In this document: one piece after another, positions 42,853 through 51,946 of the stretch
Layout of the letters: each line of letters begins with the position of its first letter
How positions within the stretch are numbered: position 1 is the first letter of the stretch
Origin: JAHEFU01 sp041395205
Lineage (GTDB): Bacteria; 4484-113; JAFGCY01
Reading direction: 5' to 3'
Length of the DNA stretch: 64,000 bases
NCBI GenBank assembly: GCA_041395205.1
Contig: JAWLAZ010000004.1
Location: 1-64,000, forward strand
Made by a program: the position numbers and the translations under genes
Notes under the pieces: generated by a model
Database searches by the model: none
Seen by the model: the letters and a program-made list of their open reading frames with translations, nothing else
What the model was told of the DNA's origin: nothing

Positions 42853-43584
42853 GTGACTACCACCCAGCTCAGCATTGACCAGTTCACGGGGCCGCTCGAC
42901 CTGCTGCTGCACCTGATCCGCGTCAATGAGATGGACATCTTCGACCTCGACATCTCATCCATCACGGAGCAGTACCTCGCCGTGATCGAGCAGGAGGGCG
43001 TACGTGACCTGGAGGGCGCCTACCACTTCCTCGCGATGGCGGCGAGCCTCGTGGAGATGAAGAGCCGCCTGCTGCTGCCGCGGCCCGAGCCCGAGGAGGG
43101 CGAGGATGGCGAAGCCGGCGAGGCCGTGATCGACCCGCTCACTGAGCTCTCCCAGAAGCTGGCCGCCTACCAGGGCATTCAGGAAGTCACCGGCGACCTG
43201 CAGGCGATGTACCTGCAGACCGGCCGCCACTGGCCCAGGCAGATCGTGGAGAAGATGGAGGCGGAGATCGTCTATACGATGGACTCGCTCTCGGTCTACG
43301 ACCTGATGACGGCGTTTCGCGAAGTGCTGGACCGTCCACGCTTCCGCCAGGTGACGATTTTCCGTGACGACTTCGACAGCGAGGCGGCCCGCACCCAGGT
43401 GCGTGAGCGCATCAGCCAGGGCCCGCAGAAGCTCACGGACCTGCTGATCGAGCAACACAACGTCTTCGCGCTGATCATCACCTTCATCGTGCTGCTGGAG
43501 CTGATCAAGGAAGGCGAGATCACCTTCGCCCGCAGGGACGACGCCATCGTGCTGGAACAGGCGAAGCAGGACGACCTGATCTAG
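42853..43584 (+). CDS. scpA: segregation and condensation protein A
   Basis: Kleisin subunit of the SMC-ScpAB complex. 243 residues: the N-terminal SMC-binding helices FTGPLDLLLHLIRVNEMDI, the motif AASLVEMKSRLLLP, an acidic linker (about 78-95), and the C-terminal winged helix ending in FVLLELIKEGEI-like sequence. No scpB follows; the stop runs directly into hairpin repeats. GTG 42853 appears leaderless. Confidence 0.92.
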   Translation: MTTTQLSIDQFTGPLDLLLHLIRVNEMDIFDLDISSITEQYLAVIEQEGVRDLEGAYHFLAMAASLVEMKSRLLLPRPEPEEGEDGEAGEAVIDPLTELSQKLAAYQGIQEVTGDLQAMYLQTGRHWPRQIVEKMEAEIVYTMDSLSVYDLMTAFREVLDRPRFRQVTIFRDDFDSEAARTQVRERISQGPQKLTDLLIEQHNVFALIITFIVLLELIKEGEITFARRDDAIVLEQAKQDDLI

Positions 43585-43587
43585 GAG

Positions 43588-43651
43588 GTCAACCGTAAGG
43601 TTGACAATGGAGCTCCGGCTTCAGCCGGGGTTGATTGCGGCGCAAGTCGCA
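43588..43651 (+). repeat. three variable-stem hairpins after scpA
   Basis: 43588-43605 GTCAACC GTAA GGTTGAC; 43613-43630 CTCCGGC TTCA GCCGGGG (one G-T pair); 43636-43651 TGCGGC GCAA GTCGCA (one G-T pair). The first is preceded by TAGGAG containing the scpA stop and followed by AATGG. 43652-43817 holds nothing else that I can support. Confidence 0.75.
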
Positions 43652-43817
43652 CAATCCATATCAGCTGGCGAGCCAAAGAAGCCGGAAAACTGACATTGCA
43701 GCTGGTACGGAAACGGTGTGTGATTCATGTGGTGGCTTTCACAAAATGCAAATGGTCCGGAATATGGGGGACAAGGTCATTATTTTGATTATGCATCAGA
43801 CCCAGCCAAGAGAGCCT

Positions 43818-44225
43818 CTATTTCTCATACTTCAAGTAATCGATCAAGGCAATCGAATGTCCTCTGGATTCGTCGCGGTGGTGAAAGAGAATAAAATTGT
43901 ACAGTATATTGGGATCTAACGTATCAAGGTTTATTATATATTGTAAGTCGTATGGTTTCGGATCAACCACAGGTACTATATTGACTCTCTGAATTATCAA
44001 TTCATCCAGCTCGCTAGTTGACACCAGATCCCCTTCCGATAAGTTGTTGTTGTTCATGGAACAAACTAATGCTTGATCAGGCTTTTTGCCCATTCCAAAC
44101 ATTACATTTACTGTAAGTTGGTTAGTACTTGTCTGAGTGTAGGAGACAGATGTCGCACTCTCTGTGCAAGAGTGAACCAGAATTGTAAGTACTGCTAGAC
44201 TGAAAATTATCAACGGAGTTCTCAT
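43818..44225 (-). CDS. hypothetical lipoprotein in AT-rich patch
   Basis: 135 residues from ATG 44225, chosen because AAAGGA lies nine bases upstream and the lipobox LVHSC then falls near residue 20. After the Cys the chain is Ser/Thr-rich, then mixed alpha/beta. No family recognised. Base composition is clearly more AT-rich than that of the neighbours, which hints at transfer. The longer frame to 44309 would put the lipobox too far inside. Confidence 0.55.
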   Translation of the reverse strand: MRTPLIIFSLAVLTILVHSCTESATSVSYTQTSTNQLTVNVMFGMGKKPDQALVCSMNNNNLSEGDLVSTSELDELIIQRVNIVPVVDPKPYDLQYIINLDTLDPNILYNFILFHHRDESRGHSIALIDYLKYEK

Positions 44226-44476
44226 GCCTGTCATTCCTTTCTGGCAAAGATCACACAGAAATGAAACAATAGAAAAAATGTGCTTCACTGGTATGTTGAC
44301 ATCCATCATAGTAACCAGCCAGCACCTCTACTGGGTGATTGACCCGCCCCCAAGATTCCAACCAGTCTGGTAGTGGCATTCCAGTTCTACACATGTTACA
44401 AGGAATCCAGCATCAGTGTTGGCTTTGTTCTATCCCGTTCCGGTGTCCTGCTCCCGAGCGTTCTGTGGACTGATGG

Positions 44477-45601
44477 CTACTCCGTCTCCTCATTCTTCGG
44501 ACTGACAACAAGTACCCTCTGGTACATCACATCAATGATGGCAATTGAGTCATCATCCAGTGGGACCAGACTCGCTGATCTTGTGAACTGATCATCAGCA
44601 ATCTCATTCCTTTCCTCAAGAATCACCAGAGGCAAATCCAGTTGCCGGTTTGCTTCCGCTGCTCTTCGAGGACCACCATTGGGATTTTCCTCCAGAGGTT
44701 CAAGTCTGCGCAGACTGGCAACTTCGCCCGTTCTGAGATAAACCCTGATCCTTTCCCCTTGGTCGTCCTTTATTGCAGCCAGGTTCCTGCTGACTGCCAG
44801 ATCCAGTCTCCCTTTTGCACGAGGTAGATCATCCGCCTCCAAGCCTGTTGACAACCACTCCATGTCCGCGACCAGTATGAAGGAATTACTGTCACTGGAA
44901 TATGTATACAAGCGACCATTTTCGTCAAGCAAACCTGGATATTCGCTCAGATCATCCTGGAGATCACAGCTCCGCAGCCTGCCTGCTGGCAGGTTTATCT
45001 CCTGCAGGTCCTGTTTGCCAATCCAGAACTGCTGTACGACACGGTCCAGAGTCTTCAACACTACGAACTCACCTTCTTCGCCAAGATATACAGATTGTCC
45101 AGCGGAGATCTGCGTTCCCCCGGTCAGATCCTGAACAATAACATCCCGGAAATTCTCCGGTAGAACATATTCATCCGTCAGCAAGCCATTCTTCATAAGA
45201 TAAGGATCCTTGTCTTCCCCGTACCTGCCTGCCAGACTGATACTTGTGTTGTCATCCAACAACAGGATCGTCCTCTCAAGATCAACCTGGTCCCTTTCGG
45301 AAATGAACTGAATCTGATAGCCGGATTCACTTCTGACAATCATATAGAATTGCAGCAGTATACCGGTGCCATCCCTGAATGTTCCATCCTGCTGCAGCTG
45401 CCAGGCTAATCCGGCGAAGGTATAACCCGGCCACGTGCGATATGCTGAGACCACCCAACGCTGCTGGGGTGGGAAGTTGGCCACATCTACTGAAACTGCA
45501 TTCGTATCTGACCCTTGATTGCAGGACATGCACAGCATGCTGGAAAGAATCATCAACTGGTATCGCCAGCTCATATCCCTGCTCTTCAGTAGCCTGCTCA
45601 T
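44477..45601 (-). CDS. hypothetical lipoprotein
   Basis: 374 residues with a signal sequence and lipobox LCMSC (Cys near 27 from the first ATG). The body is beta-rich with several DxxG/DDxT turns (LLDDNTSISLAG, VPLDDDSIAIIDV), possibly a six-bladed propeller-like protein. Start ATG 45601 lies six bases after TAGACT on the minus strand; ATG 45574 is an alternative. No family recognised. It shares the lower GC of the gene at 43818. Confidence 0.6.
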   Translation of the reverse strand: MSRLLKSRDMSWRYQLMILSSMLCMSCNQGSDTNAVSVDVANFPPQQRWVVSAYRTWPGYTFAGLAWQLQQDGTFRDGTGILLQFYMIVRSESGYQIQFISERDQVDLERTILLLDDNTSISLAGRYGEDKDPYLMKNGLLTDEYVLPENFRDVIVQDLTGGTQISAGQSVYLGEEGEFVVLKTLDRVVQQFWIGKQDLQEINLPAGRLRSCDLQDDLSEYPGLLDENGRLYTYSSDSNSFILVADMEWLSTGLEADDLPRAKGRLDLAVSRNLAAIKDDQGERIRVYLRTGEVASLRRLEPLEENPNGGPRRAAEANRQLDLPLVILEERNEIADDQFTRSASLVPLDDDSIAIIDVMYQRVLVVSPKNEETE

Positions 45602-45676
45602 CGAATCAGTCTATCTGATAGAAGCAAAACCACCACTCCAGCCTCCGCCGTGTCACTCTCCATCCCCCACTCCAAC

Positions 45677-45682
45677 TATAAT
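45677..45682 (+). promoter_or_regulatory. -10 element for leaderless pfkA
   Basis: TATAAT followed by TTCCCC and then ATG 45689. Confidence 0.7.
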
Positions 45683-45688
45683 TTCCCC

Positions 45689-46675
45689 ATGCGCAACATC
45701 GCAGTGCTGACCAGCGGAGGGGACTCGCCCGGCATGAACGCCGCCGTGCGCGCCGTGGTGCGTGTCGGGCGTGCTGCGGATCTGAACGTCTTCGGCGTGC
45801 GCCGCGGCTATGAGGGCCTGATCCACGGAGAGATCGAGGAGATGTCCAACAGCGATGTCTCCAACTGGGTCAACAGCGGCGGCAGCAAGCTGGAATGCGC
45901 GCGCAGCCCGGAGATGTACGAACTGAGCGGCCAGCAGCAGGCGGTGCGGAACCTGCGCGAGCACGGCATCGACGGGCTGGTGGTGATCGGCGGCGACGGC
46001 TCCTTCCGCGGAGCCGCGAAGCTCGTGGAACTCGGAGCACACGTGATCGGCGCGCCCGGCACGATTGACAACGACATCCCCGGGATTGACAACACGATCG
46101 GCTTCGACACCGCGGTCAACACCCTCACCTACTGCATCAACCAGCTCAGGGACACGGCCGAGAGCCACCAGCGCACCTTCGTGGTGGAGGCCATGGGCCG
46201 CCACAGCGGGCACATCGCCCTGCATGCCGGCCTCTCCGGCGGTGCAGACATCATCCTCGTGCCGGAAGTCGCCTGGAGCCAGCAGGAAGTCGTGGCGATG
46301 GTGGAGAGCCGCATCAGCCAGGGCAAGAAGTTCCACCTGATCGTGATGGCCGAAGGTGCGGGTGAAGTGATCTACAACCCCGACTACGACGCCTACGACC
46401 TCGTGAAGTACATCGATGAGAACACGCCTGCGACCGTGACGGTGCGCGGCTGCATGCCTGGCCATATCCAGCGCGGCGGAGCCCCCACCGCCGCCGACCG
46501 GATCTACGCCACGCGCTGCGGCAAGGCCGCGGTCAGCGCCCTGCTCCGCAATGTCAACGGCGTGATGGTCGGCGAACTGAACGGGCGGATGGTGGAGGTC
46601 CCGCTGGAGAATGCCACGCAGGGCAGCCGGCCGATTGACCGTGAGCTCTACGATCTGGCAATCGAGGTCAGCTGA
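45689..46675 (+). CDS. pfkA: 6-phosphofructokinase (ATP-type)
   Basis: Phosphorylates fructose 6-phosphate in glycolysis. 328 residues from ATG 45689. Motifs: VLTSGGDSPGMNAAVR, VIGGDGS (the Gly after GGD marks ATP use, where PPi enzymes have a second Asp), PGTIDNDIPG with the catalytic Asp, EAMGRHSGHIA, and GHIQRGGAPTAADR. The frame opens upstream at 45650, but the TATAAT at 45677 and family length fix the start. Normal length for bacterial Pfk. Confidence 0.95.
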   Translation: MRNIAVLTSGGDSPGMNAAVRAVVRVGRAADLNVFGVRRGYEGLIHGEIEEMSNSDVSNWVNSGGSKLECARSPEMYELSGQQQAVRNLREHGIDGLVVIGGDGSFRGAAKLVELGAHVIGAPGTIDNDIPGIDNTIGFDTAVNTLTYCINQLRDTAESHQRTFVVEAMGRHSGHIALHAGLSGGADIILVPEVAWSQQEVVAMVESRISQGKKFHLIVMAEGAGEVIYNPDYDAYDLVKYIDENTPATVTVRGCMPGHIQRGGAPTAADRIYATRCGKAAVSALLRNVNGVMVGELNGRMVEVPLENATQGSRPIDRELYDLAIEVS

Positions 46676-46820
46676 GCGCCGGCCAGGCTCCCCTTCCCTC
46701 CCCCGTTAAATCCCCGTATCAATCCGGCAATTCCCGGTAAAGCCACTGTGCAGCCCGGCTGACAACAGGTATAAAGTCCACGTAGACATTCGGTGCCAGA
46801 AGGCACTGCGGGATAAGTGG

Positions 46821-47051
46821 ATGATAGAGCTAACGAAACTCAACGGCGAGAGCTTCATACTCAACGCCGGAATGATCGAGACCGTCGAGGCCACGCCTGA
46901 CACCATCGTGCGCCTGACCAGCGGCAAGCGTTTCATCGTGCGCGAGAAGGTCAGCGAGGTCGTTGAGCGCGTGATCGGCTTCGAGCGCCGCATCCACTAC
47001 ATTGCCATTCCGCAGCCCGGCGAAGATCCGCCGCAGCCTGCCGATAACTAG
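46821..47051 (+). CDS. flbD: flagellar FlbD family protein
   Basis: 76 residues beginning MIELTKLNGESFILNAGMIETVEATPDTIVRL with the interior FIVREKV motif, as in the FlbD proteins of spirochaetes and Gram-positives. It is the small cytoplasmic protein usually encoded among flagellar genes; function not settled. A TATAAA at 46771 may be its -10. fliM follows after 29 bases, so it likely heads the flagellar operon; motAB and fliL, which often lie between, are absent. Confidence 0.85.
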   Translation: MIELTKLNGESFILNAGMIETVEATPDTIVRLTSGKRFIVREKVSEVVERVIGFERRIHYIAIPQPGEDPPQPADN

Positions 47052-47080
47052 ACCTAGAAGACGTCGTACGTGGAGGACCT

Positions 47081-48103
47081 GTGGCCGACATTCTGAGCCA
47101 GGAGGAAATTGATGCCTTGTTGGGCGCCCTGTCATCGGGCGAGCTCAAGGCTGAGGATGCGCGCGACGAGGCTTCCGAGAAGAATGCCAAGGTCAAGGCC
47201 TACGACTTCTTCCGTCCGAGCAAGTTCTCCAAGGAACAGATCCGTACCATCTACATGATGCATGAGACCTACGGCCGGCTCTGGTCCAGCAAGCTCGCTG
47301 GCCAGCTGCGCAACTACGTCTCGATCAGCGTGAGCGCAGTGGACCAGGTGACCTACCAGGAGTTCATGCAGTCGATTCCCAACCCGACGATCACCTGCAC
47401 CTTCAGCCTCTCACCGCTGGAGGGCCAGGCCCTGATGGAATTCTCACCGACGATCGGCTTCCCGATCATCGACCGCCTGCTGGGCGGCCAGGGCCAGAGC
47501 AACGTGCAGTCCCGCGAGATCACGGAGATCGAGGGCCATGTGCTCTCCAACCTGATTGACGAGGGGATGATCTACCTGAAGGAGGCCTGGTCCTCCATGA
47601 TCGACCTCAAGCCTGAGCTGATCGACCTCGAAAGCAATCCGCTGTTCGTGCAGATCGTGCCGCCGGCGGACATGATCCTGCTCATCACCCTCGAATGCCG
47701 CATCGGGGAAATGAGCGGCATCATGAACATCGTCTACCCCTACGTGGTGCTCGAGCCGATCCTCTCGCTGCTCAGCGACCGCGTGCTCTATGCCGTCGGC
47801 ACCCGCGGAGCCAGCAAGGAATCCCGCAGCAAGACCACGCAGATCCTGCAGAACGTCTCGCTGAAGGTCAGCGTGGAACTTGGCAGCGTCAAGCTCACGC
47901 TGCGCGACCTGCTGGCGCTGGAAGCCGACGACCTCGTGATCCTGGATACAAATACGCAGGAGGACCTGACGGTGAAGGTCGCCGGGATCCACAAGTTCAA
48001 CTGCATACCCGGCCTTGATGGCAAGCACTATGCGGCCCAGGTGACGGAAGTCGTGACTGACTCCGACCTGTGGTCAGCGAATCCCTTTGACGGAGGAATC
48101 TAG
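47081..48103 (+). CDS. fliM: flagellar motor switch protein FliM
   Basis: Switch complex protein that binds CheY-P. 340 residues: the N-terminal CheY-binding motif LSQEEIDALLGAL (5-17), a CheC-like middle domain (with NPTITCTFSLSPLEGQALMEF) and a C-terminal SpoA domain (VELGSVKLTLRDLLALEADD). GTG 47081 has GGAGG four bases upstream. Stop and the next gene's start abut. Confidence 0.95.
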   Translation: MADILSQEEIDALLGALSSGELKAEDARDEASEKNAKVKAYDFFRPSKFSKEQIRTIYMMHETYGRLWSSKLAGQLRNYVSISVSAVDQVTYQEFMQSIPNPTITCTFSLSPLEGQALMEFSPTIGFPIIDRLLGGQGQSNVQSREITEIEGHVLSNLIDEGMIYLKEAWSSMIDLKPELIDLESNPLFVQIVPPADMILLITLECRIGEMSGIMNIVYPYVVLEPILSLLSDRVLYAVGTRGASKESRSKTTQILQNVSLKVSVELGSVKLTLRDLLALEADDLVILDTNTQEDLTVKVAGIHKFNCIPGLDGKHYAAQVTEVVTDSDLWSANPFDGGI

Positions 48104-49177
48104 GTGGCAGACATCGGACTGACACAGGAAGAGATTGACGCCATGCTCGGTGGTGGCGGAGCTGACGACGCCGGTGACTCCGGCGGCGGTCCGCCTTCCG
48201 GTCTCGACACGCGCGCCCTGGCGGACCTCGAACGCGAACTGCTCGGCAGCATTGCCGACGTGATGAACGCAATGACCGGTTTTGACTACCGGGTCAGCAA
48301 TGTCGAGTACGCCACCCTCGCCGCCAGTGAGATCCACGACCTGCTCGGAGATGACATTATCTTCAAATCCGGGATCACGGTGGATAAGCAGGCGCTGACA
48401 CATTACTATGTCTATGATGCGGCGTTCGCGCGCAGCATCGCGGCCGCGCTGACAGGCGGCGATGACGACCCCGAGGCGGAGCTCAACGAAATGCAGGAGA
48501 GCGCGCTGATCGAGGTCGTCTCGCAGGCCAACGGCAGCTACATGACGATGATCAGCGGCCAGCTCAAGCTGTCGACGAATGCCGAAGCCATCGCGCGTGG
48601 CGACATCGACGGATTGTCAGGGGATGTGGTGGATGGACATCTGATCTCCACGATCACACTGGAGAACAGCGCGGGCAGCGCTGTCATGATCCGGCATGTG
48701 GTCAGTGGGGAACTGGCAGGGATGTTCATGAAGAAGCTCAATGGCGAGGAAGAGGCCCGGCAGCAGCCGGCACCCGCCGCTGCGGCGCCGCCTCCCGCGG
48801 CCGCACCGATGCAGCAGCAGATGCCGCAGCCGCAGTCGTCAATTCCGAATGCCGGCACCACGGAGTACCAGCCGGCGCAGTTCAGCCAGATCACGGAACA
48901 CCGCACCTCGGCTGACATCAGCAATCTCGACATCCTGCTGGACGTGCCGCTGCAGGTGACGGTGGAACTCGGCAAGACCCAGCTGCCGATCCGCACGATC
49001 CTCGAGTACAGCCAGGGCAGCCTGATCTCGCTTGACAAGCTGGCGGGCGAACCGATTGATCTGCTGGTGAATGGTAAATATTTCGCAAAAGGCGAAGTTG
49101 TCGTGATAGATGAGAATTTCGGCGTTAGAATTACTTCAATACTATCGCCCGCGGACAGGCTTGCGCAGCTGAGCTGA
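48104..49177 (+). CDS. fliN: FliY-type FliN (CheC-like plus SpoA domain) with degenerate phosphatase sites
   Basis: Flagellar C-ring protein. 357 residues: an N-terminal LTQEEIDAMLGGGG motif (6-19), a CheC-like domain (about 35-210), an Ala/Pro/Gln-rich linker and a C-terminal SpoA (FliN) domain (about 270-350, VELGKTQLPIRTIL). In active FliY/CheC the two sites carry E-x-x-N; here the first reads GSIAD (S49, D52) and the second EVVS (E137, S140). So CheY-P phosphatase activity is probably lost. GTG 48104 directly follows fliM's TAG, with GGAGGA six bases upstream. Confidence 0.9.
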   Translation: MADIGLTQEEIDAMLGGGGADDAGDSGGGPPSGLDTRALADLERELLGSIADVMNAMTGFDYRVSNVEYATLAASEIHDLLGDDIIFKSGITVDKQALTHYYVYDAAFARSIAAALTGGDDDPEAELNEMQESALIEVVSQANGSYMTMISGQLKLSTNAEAIARGDIDGLSGDVVDGHLISTITLENSAGSAVMIRHVVSGELAGMFMKKLNGEEEARQQPAPAAAAPPPAAAPMQQQMPQPQSSIPNAGTTEYQPAQFSQITEHRTSADISNLDILLDVPLQVTVELGKTQLPIRTILEYSQGSLISLDKLAGEPIDLLVNGKYFAKGEVVVIDENFGVRITSILSPADRLAQLS

Positions 49178-49218
49178 GTCTGGCAGTGTTTTTGAGTTAG
49201 CCCGGAGGCAAGAAAGAA

Positions 49219-49581
49219 ATGCCAAAAGTACTTATCGTTGATGATGCGGCCTTCATGAGGATGATGATCAAGGACATCCTCAGCAAGAACGGCCTCGAGG
49301 TTGCCGGTGAGGCCGAGAACGGCCAGATCGCCGTCAACAAGTACAAGGAGCTCAAGCCGGACCTCGTCACCATGGACATCACGATGCCCGAGATGGACGG
49401 CATCGCGGCCCTCAAGCAGATCCTCTCCGAGGATGGCAAGGCCAAGGTGGTGATGTGCTCGGCGATGGGCCAGCAGCAGATGGTGATCGAGGCCATCCAG
49501 GCCGGTGCCAAGGACTTCATCGTCAAGCCCTTCAAGCCCGAGCGTGTGATCGAGGCGATCACGAAGGTGATCAACAGCTGA
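49219..49581 (+). CDS. cheY: CheY-like response regulator
   Basis: 120-residue single receiver domain. Acidic pocket D8/D9, phospho-acceptor D53, S81 and K103 all present, in the standard positions. It sits between fliN and fliO, as in Gram-positive and spirochaete clusters, so it likely acts on the switch. GGAGG lies about ten bases upstream of ATG. Confidence 0.93.
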   Translation: MPKVLIVDDAAFMRMMIKDILSKNGLEVAGEAENGQIAVNKYKELKPDLVTMDITMPEMDGIAALKQILSEDGKAKVVMCSAMGQQQMVIEAIQAGAKDFIVKPFKPERVIEAITKVINS

Positions 49582-49633
49582 CAGAAGCTGGTAACTGAAT
49601 TGATCCGGTAGAGGAACCGGGAAGGCGGAAGCA

Positions 49634-51022
49634 ATGGGGAGATTGCGTTTTGGCCCGCGGGCGCGGGCAATGACTGCACTGTGGATGGCGGTCCTGATCC
49701 TGGCTGCCCTGCCCTCGCAGGCACACAGTGAAGCACAGACGGATGGCGGCAAGCCGCAGCCGGTGAAGCTGCGCGACAGCGTGCTGGCGGATCTCGCGGA
49801 TCCCGCTGTCAATCCGATGCAGGCCATCAATGTGCTGCTTGGCAACTCCGGGGAGCGGCAGGCCGGCCTGCGTGATCCGCAGCTGCTCAGCCAGAACAGC
49901 ATGGCGGTGGTCGGCAGTGCACAGCCGCAGCAGAACGAACTGGAGCGGCGTCTGGCTGAGCTGCAGCTTCTGCGCAGCCGCGAGCACCTGAACGCGCTGA
50001 CAATGGCAATGGCCCTGGATACCGACTCCGGCCAGCGCTTCAGCCTGTTTCCTGACAACCTGGCGGGCCTGCCGACGCCTGAACCCGCAGGTGCAGCACA
50101 GACCAAACCGGCTCAGACTCCCGCACAGTCCGTGGGAGGCAAATCCGGCAACGGCGTGAGGAACGCCGGGCAGTCCCGGATCACTGGTCCCGACAGTGAC
50201 CCGCCCTCCTTCCGCAATGCACTGACGACGGATGAAGCTCCGGTCGTGACCGCTGATCCGGTCGATCCGCAGTACCGCGAGCAGGCCGTTGCCACTCTGA
50301 CGGCCATGCTCGATAGCCTGCCCGATCCTGATGAACAGATGACGGATACGGCTGCAGAAGAAACACTGAACACACAAGCCACTGAGCCCGAGACGGAGAA
50401 TTCGCTCTACGGCGGAGCGGGGATGGACGATGGCAACAATGGTTACCACGGCCTGCTCGACCTGAGCGGCGGCGCTGCGGATGAGGATTCACAGCCTGCC
50501 GGTCACGAACCCGGCAGTGCCGTCAGCAGCTTCGGCGTGAAGATGGCAATCTTCACCATCGGCCTGCTGCTGCTGGCCAGCTTCCTCAAGGGCCGCGGCA
50601 ATCCGCTGGCCCGGCTCTCGAAGCGCAGCATGAAGGTCCTGGAAACGGTCAGCCTCGGCCCCGGCCGGCAGATCATGATCGTGGAGACCGCCAGTGCCAA
50701 CCTCGTGCTCGGTGTGACCTCCGGCGGCATCAACCTGCTGCAGAGCCTGCCCACGGATCCCGCGGGCCTCAGCCGCGACAGCGTGGAGGACATCATCTCC
50801 CGGGAGTCGGCCGCTGACGAGGATTCCTGGAAGCGCCGCCCGGAACTCGACCTGCTGGACAGCGCCACCCTGCGCGGGGAGACGCGGCACGAACGCAGCG
50901 GAGGCTTCACCGTGAGCCAGCTGCGCAATGCCCGGGCCCGTGAAGCGGCCGGAACAACCACGGCAGGCGAGACGGACTTCGCCAGCCGCGTGCGTCGCCA
51001 GCTTGAGCGGGTCAGGAGCTAG
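49634..51022 (+). CDS. fliO: FliO flagellar export protein with long N-terminal region
   Basis: 462 residues, much longer than typical FliO. The FliO signature is in the C-terminal part: a membrane helix around 302-318, then FLKGRGNPLARLSKRSMKVL and SLGPGRQIMIVETASANLVL. Before it stand a signal-like hydrophobic stretch (about 15-30) and roughly 270 low-complexity Gln/Ala/Pro/Asp-rich residues that should be periplasmic. Ends three bases before fliP. FliO helps assemble the export gate around FliP. Confidence 0.87.
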   Translation: MGRLRFGPRARAMTALWMAVLILAALPSQAHSEAQTDGGKPQPVKLRDSVLADLADPAVNPMQAINVLLGNSGERQAGLRDPQLLSQNSMAVVGSAQPQQNELERRLAELQLLRSREHLNALTMAMALDTDSGQRFSLFPDNLAGLPTPEPAGAAQTKPAQTPAQSVGGKSGNGVRNAGQSRITGPDSDPPSFRNALTTDEAPVVTADPVDPQYREQAVATLTAMLDSLPDPDEQMTDTAAEETLNTQATEPETENSLYGGAGMDDGNNGYHGLLDLSGGAADEDSQPAGHEPGSAVSSFGVKMAIFTIGLLLLASFLKGRGNPLARLSKRSMKVLETVSLGPGRQIMIVETASANLVLGVTSGGINLLQSLPTDPAGLSRDSVEDIISRESAADEDSWKRRPELDLLDSATLRGETRHERSGGFTVSQLRNARAREAAGTTTAGETDFASRVRRQLERVRS

Positions 51023-51025
51023 GCC

Positions 51026-51868
51026 ATGCAACTGACAATCAAGTTCCTGCTTCGCAATCTGCTGCGCCGCAGCCTGCCGGTCCTGGCAATCCTGCTCCTC
51101 ATGTGCGTCCCGGCCCTGGCCCAGCAGCCTGAGGCTCCGGCCAGCCCGGAGAACGGCATCAGTGTGAGTGCAGGCGAACTGAACGTGACCGTCAACAGCG
51201 GGGATGGCGATGCGGCGAGCATCTTCAAGATCATCGCGCTGTTCACGCTGCTGACCCTGGCTCCGACCATGATCCTGATGGTCACGCCCTTCACCCGCGT
51301 GATCATCGTGCTCTCGCTGCTGCGCAATGCGCTCGGCACGCAGCAGTCGCCACCGAACCAGGTGCTGGTCGGTCTGGCTGTGGTGATCTCGGCCTTCATC
51401 ATGATGCCGCGCCTGGCGGTGATGAACGACACAGTGATCAAGCCCTACAGCGCTGATGAAATCACGCTGGACCAGGCAATGGCGATGGGCACCGGCCAGC
51501 TGCAGGACTTCATGTACCCCAACACGCGCACATCGCACAAGCTGCTGTTCGCGAAGCTGGCACGACTCGACATGGACGGCATCCGCCTCGATGCCCCGGA
51601 GAACTCCCGTGCCCTGCCCCTGCACGCCCTTCTGCCGGCCTACATCATCAGTGAACTGACAACGGCCTTCCAGCTGGGCTTCGTGATCTACCTGCCATTC
51701 CTCGTGGTGGACATGGTGGTGGCCTCGATCCTGATGAGCATGGGCATGATGATGCTGCCACCCGTGCTGATCTCCCTGCCCTTCAAGCTGCTGATGTTCA
51801 TCATGGCCAACGGCTGGGCAGCGATCATCGAGGGCCTCGTCTCCAGTTATTACGTGCCTCCGGGCTAG
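51026..51868 (+). CDS. fliP: flagellar export gate protein FliP
   Basis: 280 residues with a signal peptide-like first segment (about 10-32) and four later membrane segments. The hallmark stretch TPFTRVIIVLSLLRNALGTQQ and the MGMMMLPPVLISLPFKLL end match FliP. The export gate genes fliQ, fliR, flhB and flhA do not follow; a terminator does. Confidence 0.95.
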   Translation: MQLTIKFLLRNLLRRSLPVLAILLLMCVPALAQQPEAPASPENGISVSAGELNVTVNSGDGDAASIFKIIALFTLLTLAPTMILMVTPFTRVIIVLSLLRNALGTQQSPPNQVLVGLAVVISAFIMMPRLAVMNDTVIKPYSADEITLDQAMAMGTGQLQDFMYPNTRTSHKLLFAKLARLDMDGIRLDAPENSRALPLHALLPAYIISELTTAFQLGFVIYLPFLVVDMVVASILMSMGMMMLPPVLISLPFKLLMFIMANGWAAIIEGLVSSYYVPPG

Positions 51869-51882
51869 CGCCGGACAAAGTG

Positions 51883-51916
51883 AAAAGCCCGGACCATCAC
51901 TGGGATGGCCCGGGCT
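51883..51916 (-). terminator. terminator for the cytochrome operon
   Basis: AGCCCGG A CCAT ... ATGG C CCGGGCT stem; read on the minus strand it is followed by TTTT. It may also act on the plus strand for fliP, but without a T tract there. Confidence 0.75.
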
Positions 51917-51946
51917 GATCAAATCGGGAGAGGTCAGTCGTCTCTG

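Noticed and set aside
43635..43919. 94-codon plus-strand ORF with a CxxC
   Set aside because: Overlaps the better supported lipoprotein on the minus strand, begins within a repeat region and has no start signal.
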